This document shows positions 24,842-33,510 of a DNA stretch of 64,000 nt, in pieces. Position 1 is the first letter of the stretch. Each line of letters starts with the position of its first letter. The notes beneath the pieces are model-generated. The model did not search any database. It was not told the origin of the DNA and worked only from the letters and a program-made list of their open reading frames with translations. The DNA comes from Stappia sp. MMSF_3263 (GTDB taxonomy: Bacteria > Pseudomonadota > Alphaproteobacteria > Rhizobiales > Stappiaceae), in NCBI RefSeq assembly GCF_030733745.1, contig NZ_JASHIK010000006.1, positions 62,001 through 126,000 of the forward strand, read 5' to 3'. The position numbers were made by a program, and so were the translations under genes.

Positions 24842-26152
24842 TCAAAGCCCCATCAGCCTCGGCAACAAAAGCGTTATGTCCGGAAATGCGATCAGCAGGC
24901 CTATGACCAGAAGGTCAACGACCAAGAACCACAGAACTCCGCGATAAATCATACTCAGCGGCACATCCGGCCCCACCAGCGATTTGACCGCAAAGACGTT
25001 CAACCCGACCGGTGGCGACATCAGCCCGATCTCTACAAATTTAACGATCAAGATGCCCATCAAGGTCATGTCGAGACCAACAGACTTGAACATCGGCAGC
25101 ATTATCGGGAGCGTGAGAAACAGCAGGCCCAGTGGGTCCAGGAACATGCCGAGCACGAGATAACAGGCGCCGGCGATCAGAATGATCCCGAGCGGCGAGA
25201 CATTCGCGTCGGTCATGATTTGCGCCAGAAACATCGGCAACCCGGAAAATGCCAAAAACCGGGTTAGAAGCACGGCTCCAAGCACAATGAAGAACAGGGT
25301 GGCGGTCCCAACCAGCGCATCCCAGAAACTGGATTTAACAACCGGCCAAGACAGCGCGCCGTTCAGTAGCGCAATGACAAATGTCAGTGCGGCGCCGAAC
25401 GCTCCCGCTTCGGTCGCCGTGACGACGCCGCTGTAGATGCCACCGATCACGCCGAGGACCAGTACCGGAAGCGGCCAAATCGCTGCGGTGACGGTTAGTT
25501 TCTCGCGCAGAGTCGGTTTTTCGACCATACGCGGCGCGGTATCAGGTTGAAGCTTGGCCCGCAGAATAACCATCAGGGCAAAGGCGAGCGCGGACAGAAG
25601 ACCCGGCGCAATACCGGCTGCAAAGAGCTTGAGTATCGAAGTCTGCGCAAAAACCCCAATCAGGATCATCATGACGCTGGGCGGGATCAATGATCCTAAG
25701 GTCCCTGCAGAGGCGACAACGCCGGTCGCAAGACCCATGTCATATCCGGCTTTCTTCATCTCGGGTAAGGCAATTCGGCCCATGGTAAGGGTCGTCGCCA
25801 GGCTGGAGCCCGAGGCGGCGGCGAACCCTGCACAGGCGAAGTTCGTGGCCACGGCAAGCCCGCCGGGTAACCAGCCCAGCCAAAGTCTGGCCGCGTCGAA
25901 AAGAGCGCTTGTCAGCCCCGACCGGAAGGCAAGCGCTCCCATGAGAAGAAACATCGGGATTGCCGAAAGTTCCCAACTGGCGGCCGTTTCGTAAGGTATC
26001 AGGCTGAGAATGCTGAAAGCCGCGCTCCAGCTCGACACAGCGGCTATCCCGACGAATGCCACAATCCCCAAAGCCAGCCCGATCGGCACCCGCAGCGCAA
26101 CAAGCACAAGCGCGATCCCCATACCCCAAAATCCGATGGCCAGTGGAGTCAT
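24842..26152 (-). CDS. TRAP transporter large permease (DctM), first system
   Basis: A 436-aa inner-membrane protein with about twelve helices. It has DctM landmarks: SAIPMFLLMGALAFRSGLTS, the GFAAASGSSLATTLTMGRIALPEM segment (about 105-130), GVVASAGTLGSLIPPSVMMI, and FLDPLGLLFLTLPIMLPMF with IGLMSPPVGLNVFAVK near the C-terminus. The start at 26152 overlaps the DctQ stop as ATGA, which excludes the longer in-frame extension. It forms the sodium-coupled uptake channel with DctQ. Confidence 0.92.
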   Translation of the reverse strand: MTPLAIGFWGMGIALVLVALRVPIGLALGIVAFVGIAAVSSWSAAFSILSLIPYETAASWELSAIPMFLLMGALAFRSGLTSALFDAARLWLGWLPGGLAVATNFACAGFAAASGSSLATTLTMGRIALPEMKKAGYDMGLATGVVASAGTLGSLIPPSVMMILIGVFAQTSILKLFAAGIAPGLLSALAFALMVILRAKLQPDTAPRMVEKPTLREKLTVTAAIWPLPVLVLGVIGGIYSGVVTATEAGAFGAALTFVIALLNGALSWPVVKSSFWDALVGTATLFFIVLGAVLLTRFLAFSGLPMFLAQIMTDANVSPLGIILIAGACYLVLGMFLDPLGLLFLTLPIMLPMFKSVGLDMTLMGILIVKFVEIGLMSPPVGLNVFAVKSLVGPDVPLSMIYRGVLWFLVVDLLVIGLLIAFPDITLLLPRLMGL

Positions 26153-26727
26153 TGGGACAGTACTTTCGCTTTGTCGGCCCCAGAAACGGTCGCCTTCGCG
26201 GATCCGTAGGTGATGAACCGAACCATCTGCATCACAAGGTTCAGGACCGAGACGATAACGACCAGCGATAACGCCAGAACCGGAATCCAGCGCGCGGGCC
26301 AAGTCGGCAAAAAATAGGATGGTGTCTGGATCTGTTCGGTGATTTCGGTTGCGCGCAATGCTTCGGCCCCCGCGCACCAAGCAAGCAACATCGCGAAGAC
26401 CGCCATCAATAGCGAAGTCAGACAGTCGAGCAAAAAGCGCGATCTTGTTGACAACATATCGCTGATCAGGCTTGCGCTGATGTGCTGGTCAGTGATCTGA
26501 ACAAAAGCGATCGGCAAAAAGATCAGCGTAACCATGTAATAGCGCGACACGATCTCGGTCGTGCCCGCCAGCGGAACGCCGATTACATAGCGCAAGCTTA
26601 CGTCTAGAACGACATGCGCCACCATCAGCGCCATTACGACACCGGAAATCATGACTGCGAGCTCGCTAAGCCAGCTCACACATTGCAGGGCGCGTCCGAA
26701 CAACGATTGAGAATTTGTCCCAGTCAC
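26149..26727 (-). CDS. TRAP transporter small permease (DctQ), first system
   Basis: A 192-aa protein with four membrane helices in DctQ order. It has the first-helix VVLDVSLRYVIGVPLAGTTE motif and a second-helix region ending FVQITDQHISASLI. The GTG start overlaps the HyuB stop as GTGA and its end overlaps DctM, so translation is coupled. It partners DctM and docks the DctP-loaded substrate. Confidence 0.9.
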   Translation of the reverse strand: MTGTNSQSLFGRALQCVSWLSELAVMISGVVMALMVAHVVLDVSLRYVIGVPLAGTTEIVSRYYMVTLIFLPIAFVQITDQHISASLISDMLSTRSRFLLDCLTSLLMAVFAMLLAWCAGAEALRATEITEQIQTPSYFLPTWPARWIPVLALSLVVIVSVLNLVMQMVRFITYGSAKATVSGADKAKVLSQ

Positions 26728-28787
26728 TCTGCCGGCACCTTTACTTCACAATTGCTGAAACCGGTAGCTGCGGCGCGCTCGTTGAGCAGACCTGCCGGGA
26801 CGGTTTCCAACCAGCAATCGTCGATATCGGCTGCGCTCAGCGATTTGCCGGTCTCTTCCGCACGCCGACGCGCGGCTGCCCAGACACGGCCACGAATAGA
26901 AGCGCGCAGAGGGATCGGAAGGGTGAAGATGTTGGTTATCAGGCGCGACCATGCTTCTTCGCTCCAGACAGCTTCATACGCCTCGCGTTCCGGCCCGAAA
27001 CTGAAAATGGCTGGAGCCTCCCGAGAACCCGGCTCGTTCCTCAGCCGTTCAGTCCCAGCCAGGTCGAGCGCCCCGTCCTCGATGACGACCTTGTATGTTT
27101 CCCTGGCCGCCTTCTCGGAGACCAGCCCGTTCCGTACGTCATGTAAAACCTTGGCCGGATCGCGGTCTTGCGGAGACCCGTACCCGCCGCCGCCAGGCGT
27201 AAGGACCCGAATAACGTCACCGCAATTCACGTTGAGCGAGTCGATCTTGGCAAGAGGCTGGAAATCCTTTGTTCCAGCTCGCCGGATGAATACGCCGGCC
27301 ATTTCGCCGCAGCAGCCGCCCAATAAACCCCATGGGCTGAACCGATGCCGCTCCTGCCCGCGAGCGGTTACGAGACAGTCATGCTGGAGAACCTCGAAAT
27401 CAAAGATGATGCCCATGCCGCCGCGATATTTGCCCGCGCCGCCTGAATCCGGCCGCAGCGCATAGTTCAGAATACGAACGCCCGAAGTGCTTTCGACCAC
27501 CTCGAGGGGACTGTTGCGCAAATTTGCGATGTCCACCACATCGCGCGCGTTCAACCCATCGCCATCCTCGTGTGCGCCTGTGCCACCAACCAGCGGCTCC
27601 AGCACATTCACCTTCAGGCCGCCTTCGGCCAAATTCGGCTCGGTGAAGACGATCGGCGCGATGTAGCCCGCACCCGCCGCCGGAATGACTTTCGGCAAGG
27701 CCTGCGCCAGCGCGCCGCGAATGGCGTCCTGCACCCGCACCCCGGTAGTCGTTCGCAGCCCGACCGCTGCAGGTGCCTGACAGTTCACAACCGACCCGGG
27801 CTGAGCAATCACGTTCACCGATCGCATCAGACCTGCGTTGACGGGAATGTCGCGATCGATCGTCAGCAATACGAACATTATCGTATACACCAACCAAGGA
27901 TGCGCCTTCCCGTCCGAATAGATATTGAAGGCGGTTCTTAACTGGGTATCGCTGCCGGTAAAATCTATTGTGATCTCGTCGCCGGCTACGGTTAACGCGA
28001 CACAGAATTTGATCGGAATTTCTGAGATGACATCGTCATCCAGATAGTCTGAAAAACGGTACGTACCGTCGGGAATACCTTCAATTACCGCACGGGCTCG
28101 CATTTCGCTGTAATTCAGCACATCTTCCATCGCGAGCACAACGCCGTCGACGCTGTATTTCTCGAAGCATTCAGTCATCCGGTGCTGGGCGACACGAAGC
28201 GCGGTAACCATCGCCTTCAGATCGCCCCAGTTGTCGTTCGGAACCCGGCAATTGCACAGGATCAGGTGCAAGAGTTCTTCGTTCAGCTTGCCTGCCTTGT
28301 AGAGATGGGATGGAGGGATCCGGATCCCTTCCTGATAGATCTCGTAACTCGACGGCGAAAGGCTCCCGGCAACACGCCCTCCCACATCGGTCGAATGGAC
28401 GTAGGCATAGGCAAAGCACTTCAGCTTTGTGCCAGCATAGATTGGAGCCAAAACGCTGATGTCGGGCAGATGTGAAGACAGGCCGCCGCTCGCGTATGGA
28501 TCGTTGCAGACGACGATATCGCCCGGTTCGAAACTGCCGATGCTGTCGATCGTCTTCTTGAAGTTCAGATTGGCAAACATCGTGATGCCAATGCTGTGAG
28601 GATAACCGAAAATCTCGCCATCGCGGGTTACCAGAGCAACACCTAGATCAGCGGTTTCATTTACAAACGCCGTGTGCCCGGTCCGTTGAAGCGAATATCC
28701 CATTTCTTCGGCGATTGATCGGAACCGCTGGACGAAGATATCAAGTTGGGCTGAATCGGTGCGCAGAGAAAACGTTTTTTCTTTCAT
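26724..28787 (-). CDS. HyuB-type hydantoinase B / acetone carboxylase alpha family subunit
   Basis: A 687-aa protein from the ATG at 28787 (MKEKTFSLRTDSAQLDIFVQ), with GAGG upstream. Family features are visible: FVNETADLGVALVTRDGEIF, DIVVCNDPYASGGLSSHLPD, AYVHSTDVGGRVAGSLSPSS, the GAHEDGDGLNARDV loop, and SGGAGKYRGGMGI with PGGGGYGSPQDRDP near the C-terminus. With HyuA it forms ATP-dependent lactam hydrolases (N-methylhydantoinase, 5-oxoprolinase) or carboxylases. The partner gene lies 11 bp upstream. No carbamoylase gene is nearby, so classical hydantoin use is not supported. Confidence 0.9.
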   Translation of the reverse strand: MKEKTFSLRTDSAQLDIFVQRFRSIAEEMGYSLQRTGHTAFVNETADLGVALVTRDGEIFGYPHSIGITMFANLNFKKTIDSIGSFEPGDIVVCNDPYASGGLSSHLPDISVLAPIYAGTKLKCFAYAYVHSTDVGGRVAGSLSPSSYEIYQEGIRIPPSHLYKAGKLNEELLHLILCNCRVPNDNWGDLKAMVTALRVAQHRMTECFEKYSVDGVVLAMEDVLNYSEMRARAVIEGIPDGTYRFSDYLDDDVISEIPIKFCVALTVAGDEITIDFTGSDTQLRTAFNIYSDGKAHPWLVYTIMFVLLTIDRDIPVNAGLMRSVNVIAQPGSVVNCQAPAAVGLRTTTGVRVQDAIRGALAQALPKVIPAAGAGYIAPIVFTEPNLAEGGLKVNVLEPLVGGTGAHEDGDGLNARDVVDIANLRNSPLEVVESTSGVRILNYALRPDSGGAGKYRGGMGIIFDFEVLQHDCLVTARGQERHRFSPWGLLGGCCGEMAGVFIRRAGTKDFQPLAKIDSLNVNCGDVIRVLTPGGGGYGSPQDRDPAKVLHDVRNGLVSEKAARETYKVVIEDGALDLAGTERLRNEPGSREAPAIFSFGPEREAYEAVWSEEAWSRLITNIFTLPIPLRASIRGRVWAAARRRAEETGKSLSAADIDDCWLETVPAGLLNERAAATGFSNCEVKVPAE

Positions 28788-28798
28788 TGTGTTATCCT

Positions 28799-30844
28799 CT
28801 ACGTAGCATGGATGAGAAGGTTGCCGGCGCCATCGCAACGCGCCGCAAAACCCGGCGTGACAATGGTGGTCGTGTCAGCCTGCTCGATTACGGCAGGTCC
28901 TTCGACACGGTCTCCATCGCGTATGTCGTCGCGACTGAAAACGGAAGCGACATGAGGCCGCCCGCCATGAAAGATCGGTCTTTGGCCGGTGGGCTCCAGT
29001 TTGGCGGAGTTGGTCCGTTCTCTTGCCGGTGGCAGCATGGGTTTCCACCTCCGCCCGACGACCTTGACCCGCAATGACACAAGTTCAACCGCCGACCCGG
29101 GATCGCTGTTGTGATACAGCGTCTCGTAGGTATCGTGAAAATTCTGCGCCAGCAGCTCTGGCGTCAGGGCGTCCACCTCCAGCGTTGCCGGCAACGTGAC
29201 GTCGACATCGAAAGATTGGCCGCGATACCGCATGTTTGCAGAACGCAAGACTTCGACACGTTCGATTATCGGGCTTTCCGAAGCGAGGCTGTTGCGTCCC
29301 TCCTGCTCTAGCTGGCGATAAACCTCGCGCAAGACCCCGGAATCCAGTTCCGCCAGCGGACGCCTCAAACTTCGGATGAAGTTATATTGATAGTCAGCAA
29401 TAGTCGCTCCCAGAGCGCACATGGTGCCTGGCGATCGCGGCACGAGAATTTGTTTTATGCCGACCTCTTCGGCCAAAAGGCAGGCATGCGTCGGCCCGGC
29501 ACCGCCAAAAGAGATCAACGTGAAATCGCGTGGATCCAAACCCCGCTTGGTCATCATCGGAAGAATTGCGCTGGTCATCGTGGCGGTAGCCAGACGCAGA
29601 ATGGCCTCGGATGCAGCTTCGACAGAGCAGTCCAGTCGGCTGGCAATGCGACCCACCGCCGCCAAAGCGTTCTCACGCTTCAATGGCAGGTTCCCCGCAG
29701 CGAATTTGTCGGGGTCAATGTAGCCGGCAACCAAGTAAGCGTCGGTGACTGTCGTCTCGGTGCCGCCACGGTCGTAACAGGCTGGCCCCGGATCGGCGCC
29801 TGCACTTTGCGGACCCAATTTAAGGATTCCAAACGGATCGAACCATGCGATGGAGCCGCCCCCGGCTCCCACTGCGAAAACATCGACCGTTGGCATGACG
29901 ATTGGAAAATCGCCGACCGCCGCATCGGTGGAGTAGACCGGCTCCCGGTCTCGAATGATTGAAAAATCGGCGCTGGTGCCGCCGATGTCCAGCGTCACCG
30001 CGTCGCAAATGCCGCTCAGCGCTGCGACATAGGCTGCTCCGACCACGCCTGACGCAGGTCCGGACAGCATGGTGTTCACGGGTTTTACCTTGGCGCTGGA
30101 CGCGCTGAGAATGCCGCCATTCGACTGAGTGATCTGCAAGGCGGTATCGAGCCCCACCCGCTGCGTGTCGATAGACAGGTCATCAACATAGCGGCTCATG
30201 ATCGGCTGAACGTATGCATTCAGCGAGGCTACACTTGCCCGCTCGAATTCACGGATTTCCGGCCAAAGGTCGGATGAGCACGAAATGTAAAGCTCAGGCC
30301 GCACCTCACGTAGCCGATCGGCGATCTTCTTTTCGACCGCCGGACCTCTGTAAGACCCCAAAAGGCAGATCGCGACGCTTTCTATCTCGGCGGGCAGGCT
30401 CGAGATCGTCGCCTCTATCGCGTCATCGGCAACCGAGAAGTCCTCGTCATCCCCACGCGCCGGGATCTCAAACACGTCCTGCCGCGCGACTATGGCATCC
30501 GGCAGCGTGGCCTTCAGATTAAAGATGTCAGGCTTTCGCAGCCTGGCAATTTCCAGGATATCTCGATTTCCCTGGCTGACGATCAGCGCACCTCGCGCGC
30601 CGCGCCGCTCCAGGACCGCGTTCAGCGCGATCGTCTGGCCGTGCACGAAATAGGTGATCGCATCCGCCGGCCGGCCGATCGAAGCCATCAATTCGCTGAT
30701 GCCGCGTGCCACGGCTTTCGACGGAGAACTCGGCGTGCTTGCGACCTTGTGAGAGTGCGATGCGCTGCCGTCATGAGACAACAGGCTGAGGTCCGTAAAG
30801 GTACCACCGATATCGATTCCGAGCTGGAAACAGTCTTCGCTCAC
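28799..30844 (-). CDS. HyuA-type hydantoinase A / acetone carboxylase beta family subunit
   Basis: A 681-aa protein of the ASKHA nucleotide-binding fold. It begins FQLGIDIGGTFTDLSLLSHD, with FVHGQTIALNAVLERRGARG and the central DAVTLDIGGTSADFSIIRD. TLISFGGAGPTHACLLAEEVG and ILVPRSPGTMCALGATIADY complete the ATP site. It activates the substrate with ATP for the HyuB partner. The GTG start at 30844 has GGGAGG upstream. It is the first gene of an eight-gene operon that also encodes a TRAP system, a racemase-like protein, a ThDP enzyme and a hydroxyacid dehydrogenase. An operator-like element lies 27 bp upstream. Confidence 0.9.
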   Translation of the reverse strand: MSEDCFQLGIDIGGTFTDLSLLSHDGSASHSHKVASTPSSPSKAVARGISELMASIGRPADAITYFVHGQTIALNAVLERRGARGALIVSQGNRDILEIARLRKPDIFNLKATLPDAIVARQDVFEIPARGDDEDFSVADDAIEATISSLPAEIESVAICLLGSYRGPAVEKKIADRLREVRPELYISCSSDLWPEIREFERASVASLNAYVQPIMSRYVDDLSIDTQRVGLDTALQITQSNGGILSASSAKVKPVNTMLSGPASGVVGAAYVAALSGICDAVTLDIGGTSADFSIIRDREPVYSTDAAVGDFPIVMPTVDVFAVGAGGGSIAWFDPFGILKLGPQSAGADPGPACYDRGGTETTVTDAYLVAGYIDPDKFAAGNLPLKRENALAAVGRIASRLDCSVEAASEAILRLATATMTSAILPMMTKRGLDPRDFTLISFGGAGPTHACLLAEEVGIKQILVPRSPGTMCALGATIADYQYNFIRSLRRPLAELDSGVLREVYRQLEQEGRNSLASESPIIERVEVLRSANMRYRGQSFDVDVTLPATLEVDALTPELLAQNFHDTYETLYHNSDPGSAVELVSLRVKVVGRRWKPMLPPARERTNSAKLEPTGQRPIFHGGRPHVASVFSRDDIRDGDRVEGPAVIEQADTTTIVTPGFAARCDGAGNLLIHAT

Positions 30845-30870
30845 ATCGTCCTCCCAAACTCAGGCGAATT

Positions 30871-30885
30871 ACTTATTAAATAACT
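30871..30885. promoter_or_regulatory. Degenerate copy of the TTAG-N4-CTAA operator, hyu operon
   Basis: ACTTATTAAATAACT matches 13 of 15 bases of the element at 12082-12096 (ACTTATTAGATAGCT on the same strand, starting at 12081). It is a weaker match than the other four sites, but its place 27 bp before hyuA makes it a credible regulator target. Confidence 0.45.
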
Positions 30886-30935
30886 CAATCACATATTACG
30901 TAAATCAAGTCAACTGACGGTCCGGGCGCTGGACG

Positions 30936-30962
30936 AAAAAAAAGCGGCGAATTTTCGCCGCT
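30936..30962 (-). terminator. Rho-independent terminator after nadC
   Basis: AGCGGCGAA / TTCGCCGCT forms a 9-bp stem (30943-30962) with a 2-nt loop. On the minus strand it is followed by a run of eight T (30936-30943), the classic terminator form. It lies 23 bp past the nadC stop and separates that transcript from the hyu operon. Confidence 0.85.
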
Positions 30963-30984
30963 ACGCGCTTTTTTGTCTGTGAGA

Positions 30985-31836
30985 TCAGAAATCCAGTCCG
31001 AAATCGACCGTGCCAGCCGAATGGGTCAACGCTCCCGATGATATGTAATCAACTCCCGTTGCAGCGATCTCTTGCAGCCGGTCGATGCGTACATTGCCGC
31101 TCGCTTCGGTCTTCATCCGACCGTCTATCCGGCGCACGGCCTCTGCCATGTCCTGGGTCGACATGTTGTCAAACAGAATGACATCGGCGCCTCTTGCCTC
31201 TAACACTTCATCCAATTGCCCAAGCCCGTCGATTTCGATCTCGACAACGACCATATGCCCCGCAGAACGCTTGACCGCTTCCAGAACCGGCCTGATTCCT
31301 CCGGCCGCGGCGATGTGATTATCCTTGATCAGGATGGCGTCCGATAATGAGAACCGGTGATTATGGCCTCCACCGTGAAGAACAGCGAGCTTCTCGACAA
31401 GCTTCATGCCTGGCGTCGTTTTTCGGGTGCACGTTATTCTGGCTCCGGTCCCTTCGAGAGCCTGCGCGTATGCAGCTGTAAGCGTTGCCGTCCCTGAAAG
31501 TCGGCCCGCGAAGTTCAGCGCCACACGCTCGGCAGCGAGAATCGACGACGCCAGTCCCTCGACTTTCAAAAGCGTATCGCCGGCCTTGCAAGCGGAACCG
31601 TCCGCAACGACCGTTTCAATCTTCAAGGTGGGATCGATCAGACGAAACGTCAGGGCTGCAACTTGCATACCGGAAACAACCGCGGCCTGCCTGGCTTTCA
31701 GTTCGGCCCGATAACGCGTGGTTTCCGGAAGAACGGCACGCGTCGTAACGTCGCCGGCGCCTCCTAGATCCTCCATGATGGCGTTTCGGACCATAGGCTC
31801 CAATATGATGTCCGGGACCCTAGCAAAGCTGTTCAC
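30985..31836 (-). CDS. nadC: Nicotinate-nucleotide diphosphorylase (quinolinate phosphoribosyltransferase)
   Basis: A protein of about 283 aa from the GTG at 31836, with AAGGAG upstream. It is a textbook NadC: EDLGGAGDVTTRAVLPETTR at the N-terminus, NFAGRLSGTATLTAAYAQAL, RKTTPGMKLVEKLAVLHGGG with HNHRFSLSDAILIKDNHI, VVEIEIDGLGQLDEVLEA and the C-terminal GVDYISSGALTHSAGTVDFG. It joins quinolinate and PRPP to give nicotinate mononucleotide. It stands alone, without nadA or nadB, 163 bp after the aldehyde dehydrogenase gene and probably in its transcript. Its presence in a catabolic block is unexpected. Confidence 0.94.
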   Translation of the reverse strand: MNSFARVPDIILEPMVRNAIMEDLGGAGDVTTRAVLPETTRYRAELKARQAAVVSGMQVAALTFRLIDPTLKIETVVADGSACKAGDTLLKVEGLASSILAAERVALNFAGRLSGTATLTAAYAQALEGTGARITCTRKTTPGMKLVEKLAVLHGGGHNHRFSLSDAILIKDNHIAAAGGIRPVLEAVKRSAGHMVVVEIEIDGLGQLDEVLEARGADVILFDNMSTQDMAEAVRRIDGRMKTEASGNVRIDRLQEIAATGVDYISSGALTHSAGTVDFGLDF

Positions 31837-31999
31837 TGTGTTTGCTCCTTCTCGGTTGTCAACGCGCACTCGCCGGTCTCACAACGAGGGGCGCCTGCCT
31901 GCAGGATCGCGGATGCCCTCGCCGGCTGCTGTCAAATGAATACAATCGACGGCAAACCCATGGAGTGGCGCCGTGCCGGGACGCCACCCGGCCGCAAAT
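31837..31999. other. Intergenic gap between aldehyde dehydrogenase and nadC
   Basis: A 163-bp stretch without a recognisable gene, promoter or operator copy. The two flanking genes are probably co-transcribed. Confidence 0.4.
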
Positions 32000-33478
32000 T
32001 TATTGGCCCTGCAAATTGATGTGGATGTTCTTTTCGTGAGTGAAGGAAATCAGCTCTCCGATCCCTTCTTCCCGTCCGATACCGGATTGCTTCACCCCAC
32101 CGAAGGGAGCCCCCAGGAAATGGCGGCCGACCTCGTTGACCCAGACAAAGCCTGCCTCGACGCGTGCAGCGGTTCGATGCGCGGTAGCGAGATCGCGTGT
32201 CCATATTGCGCAGGTCAGGCCAAGCTCGAGCGCATTGACCTCTCTCAGCATTTCGTCTTCGTCGCTCCACTTCCGAATAGCCAGTACAGGACCAAATATT
32301 TCTTCGCGAGCGATCCTCATGTCCGGTGTCACATCGGCGAAGATCGTCGGCGCGATGAAACAGCCCTCGGCCAAAGCGCCATCGGTCACCGCGTGCCCGC
32401 CCGTCACCGTACGCGCGCCCTCGCTCACGGCCGACTCGATGAAGCTCAGCACGCGATCGAATTGAGTTCGGCTGACAATAGCTCCCATGGTTGTCGTCGG
32501 ATCGGTCGGGACGCCCGGCTTGTAACGCTCGACTGCTTTAGCCAGGAGAGAAACGACCTCGTCGTGAATGTCTTCATGAACAAAGGCTCTGCTGGTCGAA
32601 CCGCATGACTGTCCGCACCAGCCAAAGTTCATTCCGGCAACGATCGCATCGGCGATCTTCTTGGGATCGCTGTCCGGATAGGCGATCAAGGCATTCTTGC
32701 CGCCCAATTCCAGCAGGACAGGTTTAACTGTGGCGCTCGCACTGCGCATCACCGCGCGCCCGGCCGGCACCGAACCAATCAGCGTTACCTTGGCCACGCC
32801 TGGATGCTCGGCCAAACCCGCACCGGCTTCAACACCGCCAGGCAAAACGCTGAAGGTGCCCTTCGGCAACAACCCTTCAACGATTTCGGCGAGGCGAAGA
32901 GCCGAGAGAGGCGCTTGCACCGGCGGCTTGATGATTACGGCATTGCCCGCCGCAAGGGGCGCAGCCATCTTACCGCCGCAGAACATGAAAGGATGATTGA
33001 AGGCAAGGATACGTGCGACCACGCCGAGCGGCTGGCGCGATGTCATGTTGACGCGGTCCGGCCCCATCGGAATCGTGTCGCCTTTCATCTCGGTCACGAG
33101 GCCTGCAAAAAAGTCCATTTGAGCCGCCGCAATCGCGGCATCCCCGCGCATTTCCGTATAGGGATTCCCGCAATTCGCGGCGTCGATCAGTGCGAGTTCG
33201 TCTCCATGCTTACGGAGAAGGGCAGCAATTTCCTTCAGTATCCGTGCCCGCTCCAGGGGCAAAACATCACGCCATTCATGGAACCCTTTGAGCGCTTCCG
33301 CCACCGCTCTATCGACATCGGCACGACTCGCGGTGGCGACCATGCCAATCGGCTGGCCGGTTCCCGGATTCAGCGTTTGTTCGTAGCTGCCTTCGACCGG
33401 TGGAACCCATGCGCCACCGTAATAAAGATCGGCCTGTTTCGAGAGCTTCAGGTTCGCGTCAAGGTTCAAGGTGTCCAT
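32000..33478 (-). CDS. NAD(P)-dependent aldehyde dehydrogenase
   Basis: A 492-aa ALDH-superfamily enzyme. The nucleotide-binding GSVPAGRAVMRSA segment (near 230) leads to the active-site LLELGGKNAL glutamate and the catalytic cysteine in the atypical MNFGWCGQSCGSTSRAFVH motif. C-terminal markers are EEIFGPVLAIRKW and PFGGVKQSGIGREEG. The substrate is unknown; in this block it could oxidise an aromatic aldehyde released by the ThDP enzyme (inference). GGAGGAC lies upstream of the ATG. Its promoter holds the element at 33511 and nadC follows. Confidence 0.9.
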   Translation of the reverse strand: MDTLNLDANLKLSKQADLYYGGAWVPPVEGSYEQTLNPGTGQPIGMVATASRADVDRAVAEALKGFHEWRDVLPLERARILKEIAALLRKHGDELALIDAANCGNPYTEMRGDAAIAAAQMDFFAGLVTEMKGDTIPMGPDRVNMTSRQPLGVVARILAFNHPFMFCGGKMAAPLAAGNAVIIKPPVQAPLSALRLAEIVEGLLPKGTFSVLPGGVEAGAGLAEHPGVAKVTLIGSVPAGRAVMRSASATVKPVLLELGGKNALIAYPDSDPKKIADAIVAGMNFGWCGQSCGSTSRAFVHEDIHDEVVSLLAKAVERYKPGVPTDPTTTMGAIVSRTQFDRVLSFIESAVSEGARTVTGGHAVTDGALAEGCFIAPTIFADVTPDMRIAREEIFGPVLAIRKWSDEDEMLREVNALELGLTCAIWTRDLATAHRTAARVEAGFVWVNEVGRHFLGAPFGGVKQSGIGREEGIGELISFTHEKNIHINLQGQ

Positions 33479-33510
33479 CAGATTTGTCCTCCTGCATGCA
33501 CACCTGTTAT

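Noticed and set aside
23699-25267. 522-codon plus-strand frame opposite the TRAP genes
   Set aside because: Antisense to DctP and DctM, both of which show clear family motifs.
26724-30844. Classical hydantoin utilisation operon
   Set aside because: HyuA and HyuB are present, but no N-carbamoylase or hydantoin transporter is found, and the racemase-like protein resembles maleate isomerase more closely.
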